A stretch of 64,000 nt of DNA from Phoronis australis (GCA_002633005.1 NMRA01000466.1:222633-286632), one strand, 5' to 3'; counted from the first letter of the stretch, positions 1 to 13,524 are shown. Made by a program: numbers and translations. The notes: generated by a model from the letters alone, not told the origin.

Positions 1-1655
1 TGGCGGCAAGGGCCACAGTGTCCTCCTCAAAATCGTCGTCTATTGTAAACTTCGTATAAATACACTTACTAATTTTCATGAAGTTCGTGCAATGGGCTTA
101 GGAGATACCNNNNNNNNNNNNNNNNNNNNNNNNNNNNNNNNNNNNNNNNNNNNNNNNNNNNNNNNNNNNNNNNNNNNNNNNNNNNNNNNNNNNNNNNNNN
201 NNNNNNNNNNNNNNNNNNNNNNNNNNNNNNNNNNNNNNNNNNNNNNNNNNNNNNNNNNNGCTATGGCTGCAAAACAAACCAACACCCCTAGGAGGCGCCA
301 CAGTAATCGAAGTTGTCCTCGTAACTGTCCTCTTCACAGTGAGAACATATACGCCAATTTTCAAAATCATCCTTAGAATGGTTTGGTTGATAGAGGGGTG
401 GACGCCAAAAAGCAGAATCGAAAACAGTAAAAATGGCAACTAGGTGATGCAAATTAACTCGAATCCATCCGAAAATGGGAGGATAGTATAACCTCAACAA
501 TACATGCCTGATATATTCTAAATTTTATGAAACTCCTTTGAGGACCTTTGAACGTACAGAGGTAAACGTAAAAAATTGAACTTGCCACTAGGAGGACATT
601 GGTGGTCAGATCCGTGCGAACGTCGTCGTTGTCCGTTGTCAAAATCATATACACTTGCTAAATTAAGAAAAAATCCTGAAAACGGTTTAGGATATACAGC
701 CATGGGCGCAACAACTTGCCACTAGGAGGCGCCACAGTGGTCGGAGTCATCGGAAAATTATCGTCAGCCATCCTCTTCAAAGTAAGAACATACATGCCAA
801 TTTTCACAATCATCGTTAGAGCGGTTTGGTTGATAGAGGGAAAGACGCCAAAACAGACTCGGAAACAGTAAAAATGGTCACTAGGTGACGCAAAATACCT
901 CGAATCCATCCGATAATTGGAGGATAGCGTCATCGTACCAATGGATGCCAATATTCCAAATGTTATGAACATACGTTGAGGACCTTTGAATGTACAGAGG
1001 TAAACGTAAAACACTAAAGTTGCCACTAGGGGGCGCACCGGTTTTTCAATCCGTGCGAAAGTCATTATCCTCTGTTGACAACATCAGTTAACTACACTTA
1101 CTAAATTTAGTAAAAATCCTGCTAACGATTTATGAGATACAGCCGTGGGTGCAAAAAAATAACAAAACTGCCACTAGGAAGCCCCACGGTAGTCGAAGTC
1201 GTCGGCCATCCTCTTCATAGTAGGAACATACACATGCCAATTTTCACTATCATCCTTACAGAGGTGGACACCTTAGAGAGGTGGACACCAAAAACAGACT
1301 CGAAAACAGTAAAAATGGCCACTAGATGGTGCAAACTACGTCGCATCGATCCGAAAACGAGAGAACAGTGTCATCTCACTAATAGATGCCTATATTCTAA
1401 ATTTTATGAAAATACGTTGAGGACTTCCGAAGATACAGAGGTAAGCGTAAAAAACTAAAATTGCCACTAGGGGGCACACCGGTAGTCAGAAAGGTTCGAA
1501 ATTCCTTGTCATCCGTCGTCAGCTACATAGAAACACATCTGCCAAATCTCTTCAAATTCCTGTGAGGGGTTTAGGAGATACAGCTGCGGACGCCGGACGC
1601 CCGGACAGACAGAAATGACGGCAATATGCGACCACATATAAATATGTGGGCGCAT
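1..1655 (+). repeat. Trimeric ~445-bp tandem repeat with CTCF-like words, copy 1 (left-truncated)
   Basis: Monomers of ~148 bp recur, three per ~440-bp unit; the phrase GACTCGAAAACAGTAAAAATGG (with variants) recurs near 415, 855 and 1297. Each monomer has a CCACTAGG word: about 285, 437, 585, 719, 878, 1023, 1171, 1319 and 1464. Positions 1023-1036 (CCACTAGGGGGCGC) and 1464-1477 (CCACTAGGGGGCAC) fit the CTCF core CCASYAGRKGGCRS. The copy ends in a hairpin ATGCGACCACAT ... ATGTGGGCGCAT at 1626-1655. A 150-N gap sits at 110-259. No long ORF is credible. Confidence 0.85.
110..259. other. Assembly gap, 150 Ns
   Basis: A run of exactly 150 unknown bases inside the tandem repeat; the repeat has probably hindered assembly. 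Confidence 0.99.
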
Positions 1656-2870
1656 AAATAGGTCATTTTCAATGCATGTTAGCACACTGGTTGCATTTAT
1701 TTTTATTGTTCAAAGGATGACAAAGAAGGAAACAAAACAAACATTAAAAGGCTTGATCAATTCAGGATATGTGCATTGTCATCAGACTGCAAAAATCAAG
1801 ATCTGTATTTCGTAAGATAATCTGTGTAGAGATGCATGCTAGACAGATAGTTCTCAGCACGACTTCAAGACTCATTGCATCTTGAAGATCTCAAAAGAAG
1901 ATAAGTTTATTACTTTAACGCAGTTAAGTAAGGATATTTAAACTTACGAGAAAACAATAAAGCTTCATTCGAAAAGACATGAAGGAATATCATTGAGTAC
2001 ATCAATATACGTCGTTTGACATGGGCTGGTTTGCTTGTTCAACGACATTGACGGCACTTGTACGGCAAATCAGTCTTGGAATTTTGGCGAGTATCATTTT
2101 TGTTTCAACGTGTACAAATGTTTGATTTCAAATTGGCTCTTTCGTCGAATACACTTAGAGTGTCGCTTCAACTTCAGCGTCGGTAATTAGCATTAAGGGT
2201 ACGGCAAACCCTTCGATTGGAAACTTGATACGATAGAAAGCTGGCCAGCTGTATGAAGACTGTCATCGTCAACTTACACCAAGGTAGCTGTGTGTTCAGC
2301 TCGTTAGACACATAAATCAGGTAGCTCTCCTCGTCTCGTGGTGAAAATTAAATCAACATGTATAGCTAACACCAGCAGGAAAAGAATCGCGCAGCCGCAC
2401 AACTGCCCAAATTTGACAGAAATTCTGATTGAAGCTTGAAAATAAAACGGTCTCTTCATGAAATATCCCTGCCTCTTGCTATGAATACTATATTCATTTG
2501 AAGGTGTAGCTATTCCCCTTCGGCATTTCCCACATACAAGCTGTTACCCGTGTGAAAACAGGAGTAACATCTAGTCAGATTATAAATCATCAAACGAAAT
2601 ATCCCGTCATGCAAAAATTCACCATTTTTCCGAAACAAATTCAATTTATAAACAATAACCACGTTTGTTTGCTTCCAATTTGTCCTATGGGTCCGCAATC
2701 TGATGTTACAATCTGTAAAAAAGTCGTTAGCGATTGTTTAATACGCAATGTATGTGCTACATTGCGTTTTTCAAAAATGCGACTTAAACGAAATGGCATC
2801 TTTCGATTTGCATTTTGCACTTCTTCTTAGTTCGTGATTGGTCTATTGAAAAGATGTTTGCTGTACTTAC
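1656..2870. other. No gene recognised
   Basis: AT-rich sequence with only short open frames. Further exons of the transporter on the - strand would be expected here if that gene is intact, but none could be supported. Confidence 0.5.
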
Positions 2871-3010
2871 GTAGTGCATAATACTCGCTGGCAAAAGCCC
2901 TCCTGCAGCGTTATACGCCCAAGGCATCTCCAATATTCCTGTCCCAACACAGGTGTTAATAATGAGAAAACTTGCCACAAACCAGCTAATTCCACTTTTG
3001 TTCGGGATTC
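2871..3010 (-). CDS. Single exon of an amino-acid/auxin permease-family transporter (SLC36/SLC38-like)
   Basis: Seen on the - strand: acceptor GTGTTCTCAG at 3011, donor CACTAC|GTAAGT at 2870, 140 nt, internal frame open. It encodes SGISWFVASFLIINTCVGTG followed by ILEMPWAYNAAGG. Known: the first membrane helix of the Aa_trans family (SLC32/36/38) has this form, with G-x-G-[IL]-L-x-x-P-x-A. Inferred: a proton- or sodium-coupled amino-acid transporter at the plasma membrane or lysosome. No neighbouring exon was found within several kb, so this may be one exon of a gene with long introns or a stranded fragment. Confidence 0.62.
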
Positions 3011-6000
3011 CTGAGAACACAAACGATTTAATAATGAGTAACTCACAAAAAACAGAACACGAAAAATTCTATATTGTGCTATACAATTTAGTTGAGTGTC
3101 AAGTCAAAGAATTGAGGCCCGTTACAGGGAAGCTATATTCTATATTCGGAAGAGCAGTTGTTTGGTATAATATATGTGTTGATCAATTAAACTAAATTTT
3201 CATTTTGATTTTTTCAGTTAGAAGTTTTGCCAACCTTAAGGCCAGATGTACTAGCGTAGTCACGGGGAGGATGCAACGCAGGAATGTAAATATGTCCTTG
3301 CAATAGACATGCATCTTCAAAAAACATAAACTAGTACGACTACCTTAGTTACGCTTATTGCCAACCGGTCTTGACCAATGCTTCCACCTCATGGCCTACT
3401 TTACTTAACACACGACTCTTTAATGAACAAATTCGGGTTTTTGCACAAACGTGAAAAATACGACAGTAATGCAATCAAGAATACTTCACAGAGAAAATTT
3501 CTTTATATTGCCCATAGCTAATGCTCTTCGTGAACCGCTAGAACTTAGATGGGAAGGTAGCTGAGACAGTTTCATTGAGCAAACAACTACAATTCTCAAG
3601 CAAACCGTATTCCGTAGATAAAGCCAGGCTGACCCAGACTTAGAAACATGCATATACGACTACTGCATTACTAGACTTCATTCGGTCTGCCTCACGGCTA
3701 GCCAGGCAGGATCGTAAACGGAAGGCATGAGAGAGAAATCAGTCATGTTCTTCTCATGTTTACTCTCGGGGTAGAATTACGCTTACCTTCGGGTAGGTTA
3801 ACGCCTTCCCCATACTTTCCTCGCGCCTCTCTCACGCTTACCTCACGTTTTCTTCACGCCTTCGGTAGCTGTGTTAACCGTGATTGTACGTCGGGCTAAT
3901 AAAATGACATCTAGATCTGCAGGTACAGGTTTGTTTGGTGTACTTTTCGAGTAATACGTTGGTTTGGATGGTTTCCGACTAGCTCCGTAATTTCACGTAC
4001 TGGTCATACAAACGTCCTAATTTAACTCGTGTGGCGTAAATTTATGTTGTCCAATGGGGATATTCGGAAAAATTACATTTAACTAAAGAGCGAGCGTGTA
4101 CTAGAGTGGTGATAGATTAACAGCCTCGATTTCGCGGGCCCTTTAATTATATGGTGAAATGGCTTGTAGCCGTGCCAACTGAATCAGAGACTGCATGAAA
4201 AGGGTGCTTCTATGAGAGTAAGTAAGCACGACTTTATACAAAAGTAAGGTTTGCGATTATTTTAACGATTATTCCACGTTTATTCTTCTGATGCCTGTTA
4301 ACTGAGGTACTCGCCGATGTCGACTTCGCGGCAGTCGCCAGTCGGGTTAATCTTTGTTTGTTGTGATGCGTGTTACGATACTTGACGTAGCACTCGAGAT
4401 CTTCGTACATCAAAGTAGTAATATTGTTTGGAATGATTTTTAACAGGTTTATCAATGACAGTTACATCAATGAATGCTGAATGTTTATGCTGTTAACTCG
4501 ATATTGGTTAGTGAGTTAAGATTACAATCCAAGCCCAATGCCATGGCAAAGGGTACGTGACAAATATCCATTAGACTATTTGTTTACTCCCTATCCTATG
4601 TCTTCCGGAAATCTATATACAGATTGAAATGGAAGTCTATCATGTCTGTTTTCACGTGACCTTTGGTTTATAGGTTTGAGGGCTTGTACTGTGCATATGA
4701 GATATGCATCGCTTCTGCACCGTCCCTGAATGGACAAAAATTGGTTTTAAGCAGATGACTGCAGCTAATCAGCAAGATCTTCCTATCCAGTGCTGAGCTG
4801 TTGTCAAAGCCTACTTTCTGTATTGGAGACAACGAACAAAGCCTTTAAAAAGGAACACCTATTTTTAAAGAAATGTATATAAGTCGTCTTGTTAATTTAC
4901 TTATTAAGGTTCTTAACGAGGGATTGGCACAGGGAGTTAGGGTTGTAAAATTTGGTGCAGCTGAATGTGTGGAAATAACAGTTAATAGTGTCTGGGGGAA
5001 ATAGCATGGTGAGGTAACTCTTAACCTTCAAGAAATTCCTTCAAGTTTATTTCATGAAACTGTTTTGCTATCAATTGTAAACCCATAAAAATATATTACA
5101 TTTTCTGAATTCTCAGTGACTGAATAGTCTTAACTCATACCTTGAAATGTTGCAATTCGTTTATAAATTCAAAAGACTGTTATTTTTTGTGAACATTGCA
5201 TTTTTGATGGTGCCTCACGATTTGTAATTACTCTTAAACAACAGAAAGACTATCCATCATTTTAAATGACCTAAGTCTTCATATCTTATATTAGAAGAAA
5301 AATAAAAAGTCTTGAGAAACGGTTCCCTCAGCCTTAGACTAGAAGTACGCTTGACTGACCCATGAATCTGTAATCAGAGTTTAAAATTGCTGAAAGTATC
5401 AAAAATTATAAGGCTTGAAAATGGGTAATAAAGGTTTGAAGTTGTCTCAAGTAACTTGCATATTTTGCAGACAAGTGATGCGTTATTGTTATGGCTATGA
5501 ATGAAAAATAATGACGAAATTTTATACAGTTTTTGTACAAAAATTGCAGAGCGGTCACCACATCATATTTTTGAAAAACAGGAGTAGCATTTTTGACCCA
5601 ACCTGGAGTACTTAATTATTCATATTTCAATAATTGTTCCAGGTTCAGTGACATTTTAAGGCCACTTCAAGCCGCAACATAGACAAACTTTGTTACTCCT
5701 TTCTCTTCCCAAAGAATTCCCACACACCAACAGTGCTGCATGGCACAATGTACAAGTCAGTGGCCCTGGAGAAACGTGAATCGCAGTACGAAGTTACCAT
5801 ATGACAACGCGCCAGTACATTGCCTGTGTATGAAGAGGAACTATATCTGACTGCTACACAAGTCAGCCTCGTTGGTGAGGATGCCCTTTCATAGGCAATA
5901 AGTCATGTGTGGACAGTAGCTTATTTCCTTTCTTGGAAGAAACATGAAGGATTGAAGCTAAGAAGACCTAGTGACACTCTGGTCTAGTTTAGGGTTAGAT

Positions 6001-7590
6001 TTTGGGCACAAAACGAGTCAAGTGATATGCTGTTGTGTTTACCTACAAGGATCTAATTGTGGATGTTATTGGGCTGAATGAGGTTACATGAAGGAAAACC
6101 ACGTGCCGAAACTGGACCTTTTTTACAAGCGCTTCTATAGGCCATTGTAACTAGGTCCCTGTGAAATGAAAACCAAAAGATCTGGTATAAATACCTGTCC
6201 TTTCTCACTGACTGACATTAACTTTTCCTCTCAGAAGAAAGGCTTCATTCTAATGGTAAAACATTTTCAATTTGGTAATGACATTCAGTGACTGCATTGA
6301 TTGTCTTGTCAGTAGAAAGTCCGTTACTGTTACACTTTGATGATCGAATAATTTTTCATCAGGAGGCAAGTTTGTCACTTATTATTGAAACCACAATATT
6401 TCCTCAGTTTTAAAGCCCCATACAGTGCAGTTGTGCTTATTCTTTATAAATCTGAAATGATAACCGATTACGCTTGCGAATTGCCATTTTCCTGTTGACC
6501 TCTAGAAATGTGCAGCGATCAAAATAAAGTATTGACCCTTTGTTTGTATTTGATTTGTTTGTGTGTGTAATTATTTTTAGAGCTTTCTTAAGAAGGCCTT
6601 TGAACAATTTAAGGTTTGGTGTTAACTTGTCCGCAACAAAAGTTCCACATGCAAGAAAAGTATGTTTTCAATTGTAGTTAGCTGGATAAGAATCTGCTGT
6701 GCACAAGATTCGCTAATAAACAATTATCAATGTATTTAAAAAACAAAATGTCAAACTGAACAACGACATACATACAAAGAAACAACATTGTTAAAAACAA
6801 TTGTAATTTTCCCACGCAACGGAGTCCATGATCAGGCATATCAAGGGCTGAATTTCTGAATTAGGTTCAATTCTCTCAGGTTATTGCTGAAGGATTGCTT
6901 TTCACTTTGTCCAAAGGTAAAATTGACGGTTAGGCGGCTGGTTTCACTCGTTTTCTCTCACCTGTTACAGAATAGCCAAAGAAATATCAGCAAATTATAA
7001 AAGAAAATACAAGACAAAACTACTTTAGTAAGGCAGAACATACTTGACGTTTCATCTTCATGTTTATATGTAGAAACTAATAATCTTTGCACCCAAGTCT
7101 TATTTAAGTTCTCAATTAAAATATGTGAAACAGGCTAAAAGTGATTTAAAAATGTATGTTTTTCACGACACCTAAAATGTGCTTCTGACCTCAACAAGTA
7201 AAATTCATTCTAGGTGTCAATTTTTATTCCAATGCTTATTCATATTAATTCGGTAACTAATCTGGTAGTCCTGGGGGTGGGGTCCGCTATAAAATAAGGA
7301 ATCTCACTCATCTAGAGAATTTTATTGGACATAGCATAGCTTTGAAGAGAAACCGCTGTGAAAAATTCACCCTTGACTTCTGAGCGTCACGTACCATACA
7401 CCTCTTATATAGGGTGCATTCCCACCCAGGACAACATGTGCTGCTAGCCTACCGTCATCCGAGTCCCGGGTGAGTTGCCGAAAAGAAACACCTAGTTCCA
7501 TTCAATAAGCCCGTTATTCAATGGGGTAACTGGTTGGGATAACATCACCAAACGATGTCGATAGAAACTTGATTCCTAAAAACTTACCAA
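3011..7590. other. Gene-poor stretch, 4.6 kb
   Basis: No ORF shows similarity or good codon character. A plausible polyadenylation signal on + (AATAAA, 6523-6528) is followed by a T/GT-rich stretch (6538-6570), so a long 3' UTR reaching 6550 is possible but not supported by any upstream exon. Confidence 0.4.
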
Positions 7591-7596
7591 GTAACG

Positions 7597-7760
7597 TTAT
7601 GTAGTCTCCCAATGGGGCTTCGGCATCCACATACTTTTTGTCAGTTGGTTGAACCTTTTGATCGCAATTCTCCACGAATGTAGTAACCTTAGGCCTTTTG
7701 GGAATTTGTGACCACCTGTCGAACGCTTGCACCAGGGAATATAGCAATAATAAGGCTTAG
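7597..7760 (-). pseudogene. THAP-like zinc-finger fragment
   Basis: On the - strand an open frame reads YYCYIPWCKRSTGGHKF and continues PKGLRLLHSWRIAIKR. This fits the THAP start: C-x4-C, an FP pair and W-x-x-A-I-x-R. The frame ends at a stop (TAA at about 7597-7599) before the C-x2-H half, and an overlapping frame instead reaches a donor-like CTTG|GTAAGT, so it is truncated, frame-shifted or a chance match. Known: THAP domains bind DNA through a C2CH zinc site and are common in P-element-derived genes. Confidence 0.35.
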
Positions 7761-7979
7761 CCCGACGACGTATTTTGACAACAATCCGTCTTTTTACCAG
7801 CTGTTTACATGCAGACAGCGACGCGTGCGCAATTCGATCACTACTAGTGCAGCAGCGACACCACGAGGAGAATTCTCCAAATAGCCCCATTGATGACTCC
7901 AAAGCCTGTCCCATCAACGACTCAACAGTGGATAGTAAAACGAACAAACGAGAGCATCTACACGCGTTCACAGTCATGT

Positions 7980-9539
7980 TTACATGGGCGTGCAGTCCGT
8001 GAAACTAGTCACAGCTGGATATTAAGTCACTTCATGAAGCAGGCTCCGGGGCTTTACTTCTCACTTGTAAATATTTGTAATCAAATAGATGTTGCAATGT
8101 TATGCAGTTACCGACGAATAAAAATATAAAATCAGCATTCTGTAGCACACCCTTGAGAAAGAGCGCATCGCTCGATACGTGGGGATATTTTAATATATTT
8201 TAGTACCGACGCTCGTCATTAGTTTTACTAGTTTTACTATTTTGTATATATTTGTTTTGGAAGTAAACATATGTAGAGAATCCTACACGAGTCCCAGGTA
8301 TAAGACATGGGAAAAACCTCTTGGAAATTTCACCGAAATCCCGAGGCTTGCAAGCACATGTATCAAAATGCTTTGAAGTAGGCCTATTTTAGGTCGAATT
8401 AAGACGTGAGTCAGAAATTTTGGTCTTTCGCTCCACTCCGAAAAAATAAGGCAGTTTAAAGTGGTTACCAGAATCAGTTGATCAAGCTGAATTTTTTGAG
8501 TGATCCTCGTACTCCCACATACACCAGACCGAACCTGCCAGACGGCCATTTCCAAGCACGAGGATACCCATTTATAACTGTGATTGAGAAATGCTCTTTT
8601 ATACAAGAATTGGCCTAATAAAAAATGTTTCCCGCAAAACTGTTCTCAAATTGTATGCCTTAACGTGAATGGACCAATGAAGAACAATTTAGTCATAACA
8701 AACCTTCTTGGTAGTGGGTCGAGAAAAACCCAAATTAATGAAATCTTCCTAACGGTTTATAGATGTAATTATTGGGTACTGTTCACTAATAGAAAGAAAA
8801 CTACATATAACGTGTTACGGCACTGTTAGCCAGAGTCAGTTAAACTTCATGTAAAACGGTCAGAATAGTTGAAGAAACTCTCAGTGTGCTGTCCAGTGTC
8901 AAACTGAAGTCAGATATAGGCGGTGGGTACTTTAAGGAGGCGATTTTATTTTGGTGTTTTTCAATTCATTTACTAGAGCGTTTGCAAAATCTTAAAAGTT
9001 CTCACATATAAAATTGTACATTTTTGAGAAATTTGAGTTTGAAGTAGCATAATAACCACCACAGAGCTTAGAGAACTTATATTTGTAAAAACAACAGTTT
9101 TTGCTGTTTTTTTAAACAAGTAATATGGTCCCATCGATGTCATTGTATTGAACATTAATTAATACACTCACTTTACATGTTTTACTACTGTAGACTAATT
9201 GTAAACCCTGAAATTTAAAAAAAATGTAAAGTGACACCTAGTGGCACAAATGCAAACTAAGCTTGAATGTCACCAGGGGGTTATTCTGACATTGTCTGGC
9301 AACAAAAATAACACAAAACACTTGAGACTGGGCAAAATTTGTGCCTCAACCATTGACTAATGGTGTAAAATAAAGCTTGTTTGCATAATACACCAGAAAT
9401 ACGTTATAGTATGGGCACACAGACTGTATGAAAATAATAGATTATTCTGACAGCGTTTAGCAAGCAGTATGAGACAAATACATGACAATGGTCAAAGTAT
9501 GTAATATTTGTGACTTAATCAAGAAATAAAATTCACTTT
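7980..9539. other. No gene recognised
   Basis: AT-rich with short unrelated open frames. Around 9230-9285 two CACCTAGTGG/CACCAGGGGG words resemble the repeat-array words described elsewhere, but no full monomer is present. Confidence 0.4.
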
Positions 9540-10241
9540 TTAATACAAAACACACACGAAATAATGGGGTTGGAGGTCTATTTGGGGTTGTCTTGTCAAA
9601 GAACTATCCAATGTTATGCAGTCGGTATTTCTGATGTTACTACAGTTGTCACAGCTGCATATTTCTATATAGTGTGACCCAGCATTGCAGCACCAACTCA
9701 GTTTCCCAGCACAAATGTTCTTTTTGCACTTGCAGCTTTCATCATTTCGTATTGTCAATGGAGCCGCGGGCATTGCCATACATTTTGACTGCAAAACTCC
9801 ACCGCCAATGAGCCAACTATGGTCGATTAGAGAGGGTACAGCACTGCACACTGGTGATTGGCCCTCATGTAATGAAGGGTCAAACACTCAGTCCTTGTTT
9901 GGAGGCTGGCAGGATTTGGGCAAACGTTTGATTCAAAATATGTTATAAGGAGCTGTGTTAATTAGAGTCAGCAAGTGAATTATTGAACACTAGCCTCAAT
10001 TCACTTTCATATCTCTTAGTCGGGCACAAACTACAATAGTGAGTAGCTTTAACAGCCGTTTCTTAAGATTGCCTGTCCAAATAACTTCATGCACACCACC
10101 TTTCTGAAAAACAGCTTCAAAGTTTTGCTTTAGTTTTGAAAGGCAAATGACATCTCCATGTGTTAGAAGCTTTGATTCATTGAACTCGAAACAAAACTGC
10201 AGAAAAACATCTCTGAAAACTGCGGATTTGTCACTCTTCAC
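9540..10241 (-). pseudogene. C-terminal remnant of a transposon-associated protein with Cys-rich CXC tail
   Basis: Two - strand frames (9996-10241 then 9540-9887) fit pieces of one protein. The downstream one has WLIGGGVLQSKCMAMPAAPL, then CKCKKNICAG and EICSCDNCSN. The C-x-C-x3-C ... C-x-C-x2-C-x-N pattern is the CXC tail seen at the end of many uncharacterised transposon-carried proteins in invertebrates. Frames are broken between the pieces. Function is not known; the tail probably binds zinc. Recognition rests on pattern memory only. Confidence 0.38.
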
Positions 10242-11146
10242 AATCTTTTTCTTTCTATTTTTATAGCATGATGATCTCTGGTACTTGGCTTCTAAGACTC
10301 AAGGTCTTTATCTTTGAATTTCATTTGCACATTCAAGGCTCTGGACTGAGTTGTTGCTTGCGATACAAGTCCAAATGAAAAAAACCTGAACTCTTAACTC
10401 TAATCTAACATTTAACTATGAGTGAGTTGGCAAGCAACCAGCCTAACAAATTTACCTGCCCTCTGATCTGTCGCCTAAAATGTTGATCGTCTAATAATTA
10501 GATTAGTTGATGCAACTCAAAATAAACCAGCTGATATACCAGTGCAGGGATTGAAATCTAATTTTTAAAATCAGATGTCATACCATAGTCAATCGATTTA
10601 CATTTAACTTAACCAACGTTTGACGAAATGGCAAGAGGCTTCCACTGTCCTCAAATTACGACGGGGACGCTGGCCACTTAGGCACTTTAATTCAATTATC
10701 ATGGCAGCTACCTAAGTAATTATTGTTACAAAAAATTTAGAAGAGGTTCCCCGTATCCCAGGATACGGCAGAGGAAGACGGCCACTTGGGCATCTTGATT
10801 GCAACCATCTACTCCATTTAACCTTTTCAAACATTTTTGACTTAAAGTGCTTAAAATCACACCCACAGTATAACGCCATATGATTATATCCTGGCGCAAG
10901 CAGTGTCGATGTGGCAACTGAACAAGGGTGTATTCGAAAAACAGGATTACCAGTATTTGTTTAAACTGGGAACAAATTAAAACATTAAAGGAGAATGCCA
11001 CCCAATTTAATAAGTCTTTTTTACAGTCTTAATCGGTCTATATACACATCGCCTCTTATACGGTCGACCTCACCTTGCCGTGAGGTGTCGCGTTAACTTT
11101 GAGGAAGGTGAGAAACGATGCAGGGACGTCAGTGGTTCGTCTGCAG
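10242..11146. other. No gene recognised
   Basis: No supportable ORF. A - strand frame at 10726-11001 has no recognisable domain. Confidence 0.4.
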
Positions 11147-11448
11147 TGAATGTCGCTATATTACGGTGCATCGTTCCAGCTTGTCCTCACTATGAAGCTG
11201 TGAAGAAAGCGGGTATATCGTTTTTTCGACTTCCTCGAGAGCCCGAAATGCTCACTGGGAAGTGGCTTGCGGTAGTTAAGAATGAAAGGTATGCTGTTAA
11301 AAGCAAGTATGAGGCCGTGAAACATCTTCGTGTCTGTGTCCGGCATTTCGTCGACAGCGATTTCTCTAACGAATTCCGGCTTACCAAAGAACTATCTATA
11401 CCTTCCGTTGCCTATGCTTGTTCACGGCGCCTCTTTAGTATTTCTTGA
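11147..11448 (+). CDS. THAP-domain exon (C2CH zinc finger)
   Basis: Acceptor-like CTGCAG at 11146; the frame then runs to a stop (TGA, 11446-11448). Reads LRCIVPACPHYEAVKKAG, then ISFFRLPREPEMLTGKWLAV and HLRVCVRHF. It keeps the THAP hallmarks: C-x4-C, F-x-R-L-P, K-W, C-x2-H-F, and a P-box-like LSIPSVAY near the end. Length (~90 residues) is that of a whole THAP domain, with about 15 residues after it. Known: THAP proteins are DNA-binding and often derive from P-type transposases. The frame has no in-frame ATG near its beginning, so this is an internal or last exon, or a domesticated/transposon fragment. No transposase core follows within 2 kb. Confidence 0.66.
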
Positions 11449-13520
11449 ACAGTGTATTCCGGTTCTAACTGACACGTGAAGTCTTCGTCGGATGAGCTCT
11501 AGCTTGACTAAGTCGGGATTGGCGCCGGGCGAGTTGCCATGTAGACGTTTATTATTCTGCGTTCTGTTTCAAAATGAATTACTCTCATCATAAAATCATC
11601 CTAACCAATGCTTATATGAAACTGAAACAAAGGCTGTCTCATTAAATACAATTTGTAATGCCTTGGAGTGCTCGTGAGTGCAAATGTTTTGAGAAGCCAG
11701 CAATGAATAAACCACTGTGTTACCGGCTTTTGATGCTGGCAACAAAGATAATTGACCAGGCACTGAGGCCGTGGGAGCTCATGCTAATTCAGCGTTTACT
11801 GACAGAAAGCTGTTGTGAATTAACTACTCGACTTTATATGCTATGGTCACATGTTAGGGGAATCTTTATTTGGAAATACAAATACATTAATCAAATCATT
11901 GTTACCGTACAACCTTTGCCCTGACGGTCTGTGGAAGGACAACCCGACTCTGCGATCCCCGACAAATAAGTAGATTTTCAATTTCGTAGCTAATTAACAT
12001 AAATAATTACGTGCACGTTATTCCTTTGGCTCAGTATTATGATCTTTTTGTGACTGGAGGTTTAGTTTCCAACTCAAGCTGGTTTATGTTCGTGCCAGTT
12101 CTGGCGGCCGCGACAGGCCTGATCGGGTTCCGAGCCACTGGCCGTGATAACAAGCGTTTTGTGTGTTTAGAACTAAAAAATCACAAGTATTAATAACACG
12201 GATCTAGGTTCTCCTGTCTGTATTTCAGGGAAGAATACTTCGAATTTATTTCCGAACAGACTCCAAACTCTTGCTTCGTTCCTTGGAGAATTGGCCTGCC
12301 GAACTTTGTAGGCTACGGTGGGTCCAAATACCAGTAAATCCGTAACAGCGAAATCGAACAACACCTTTTTTACGAACCCAATGTATTTTCAAAGATTTTA
12401 CATCGGAGTTTGATGATTTATTGGTGTTAAACGATGAATTCAAGCGATAAGCTGACACCACTAACCCGTGTTGTGAACTGCTGAACAGACTGCCTGTGAA
12501 ACCAATTACGTCATTGGATGATTTCGACACCTCCGTTTGTCGTCAGTTGTCAGTTATCGAGTAGAACTACTCGATCTAAATTGATACAAAATTGGTTGTA
12601 TTTTGGACGGCCTTCTCCTTTAACGGCCTCCACTGAGGCATCTCTCTACGCGGTACTTCTAAGCTTATAGCAACATGACTTATGGTTAAACCAGTGTGAT
12701 GCATAATTTGCTGAAAAGCATCCGGCATATGGAGTACCTATGGTATGATCACCATCTCTACTGGGTCAGAGGTATTTTCTAAGGCCTAGGCAGCCAAGGC
12801 ACTGAACAAATTAAAAAAAAACAACTGGTGATAATACTTAAACACGCATGGAAAACACCAAGATGTACCTTTCAAAAACACTTACCTGTTTTTCAAAGCT
12901 ATAGAGTTGTTACTTCTTTTTCTTTCTTGAAATGTGATCCATAATATACTTTTCCTGCTAACAAATGATGCACTCGTGTTTCAGAATGTTCCTATCTTGT
13001 TCAGGTTAATTGGGTGTTTCAGATTTTGGAAGTCTAATTGATTTTCTTGGGAAATTTTGGGTTACATCTGTATCACTTTCAGCAGCTTCAGCATTAGTAC
13101 TACTGATAGTGTCTTGAAACGTTGCTATGCCTTTCTATGTCATTTCAGTTTTTGGTCAGACACTTGGTCATCTACAGCAGTATACTGCATAGGCTATAGC
13201 AGGACATGCAACTGTTTTCTGCACAAACGTTTGACACCTCTTCTTCTTTTTGAGCTACTGATCTGCAGAGTTCCACAGTCCATCAGCTTTCGTCAGGATG
13301 CTTCTCTAACGTTATTCAGGTTCTGGCATCACATTTTTGTGCTTTTTTATAAAGCTTGAATTATACAGGCATCTCACTCCATGGGAGCTGCCATATTGAA
13401 GAAACTAAGCACAACAATACAATCTGGCTCTCTGATTGGTCAATTCAATAGAAACGCGCCACTAAGTGGCAGGAATGTGCACAATATTTCGTGCAACAAA
13501 ACACGTTTTTAAAAAATATG
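11449..13520. other. No gene recognised
   Basis: No supportable ORF or structured RNA. Short open frames on both strands lack similarity and splice context. Confidence 0.4.
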
Positions 13521-13524
13521 CAAG

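Noticed and set aside
2280-2470. Hydrophobic - strand frame near an acceptor-like site as the next transporter exon
   Set aside because: It does not match the expected second helix and reaches a stop without a donor.
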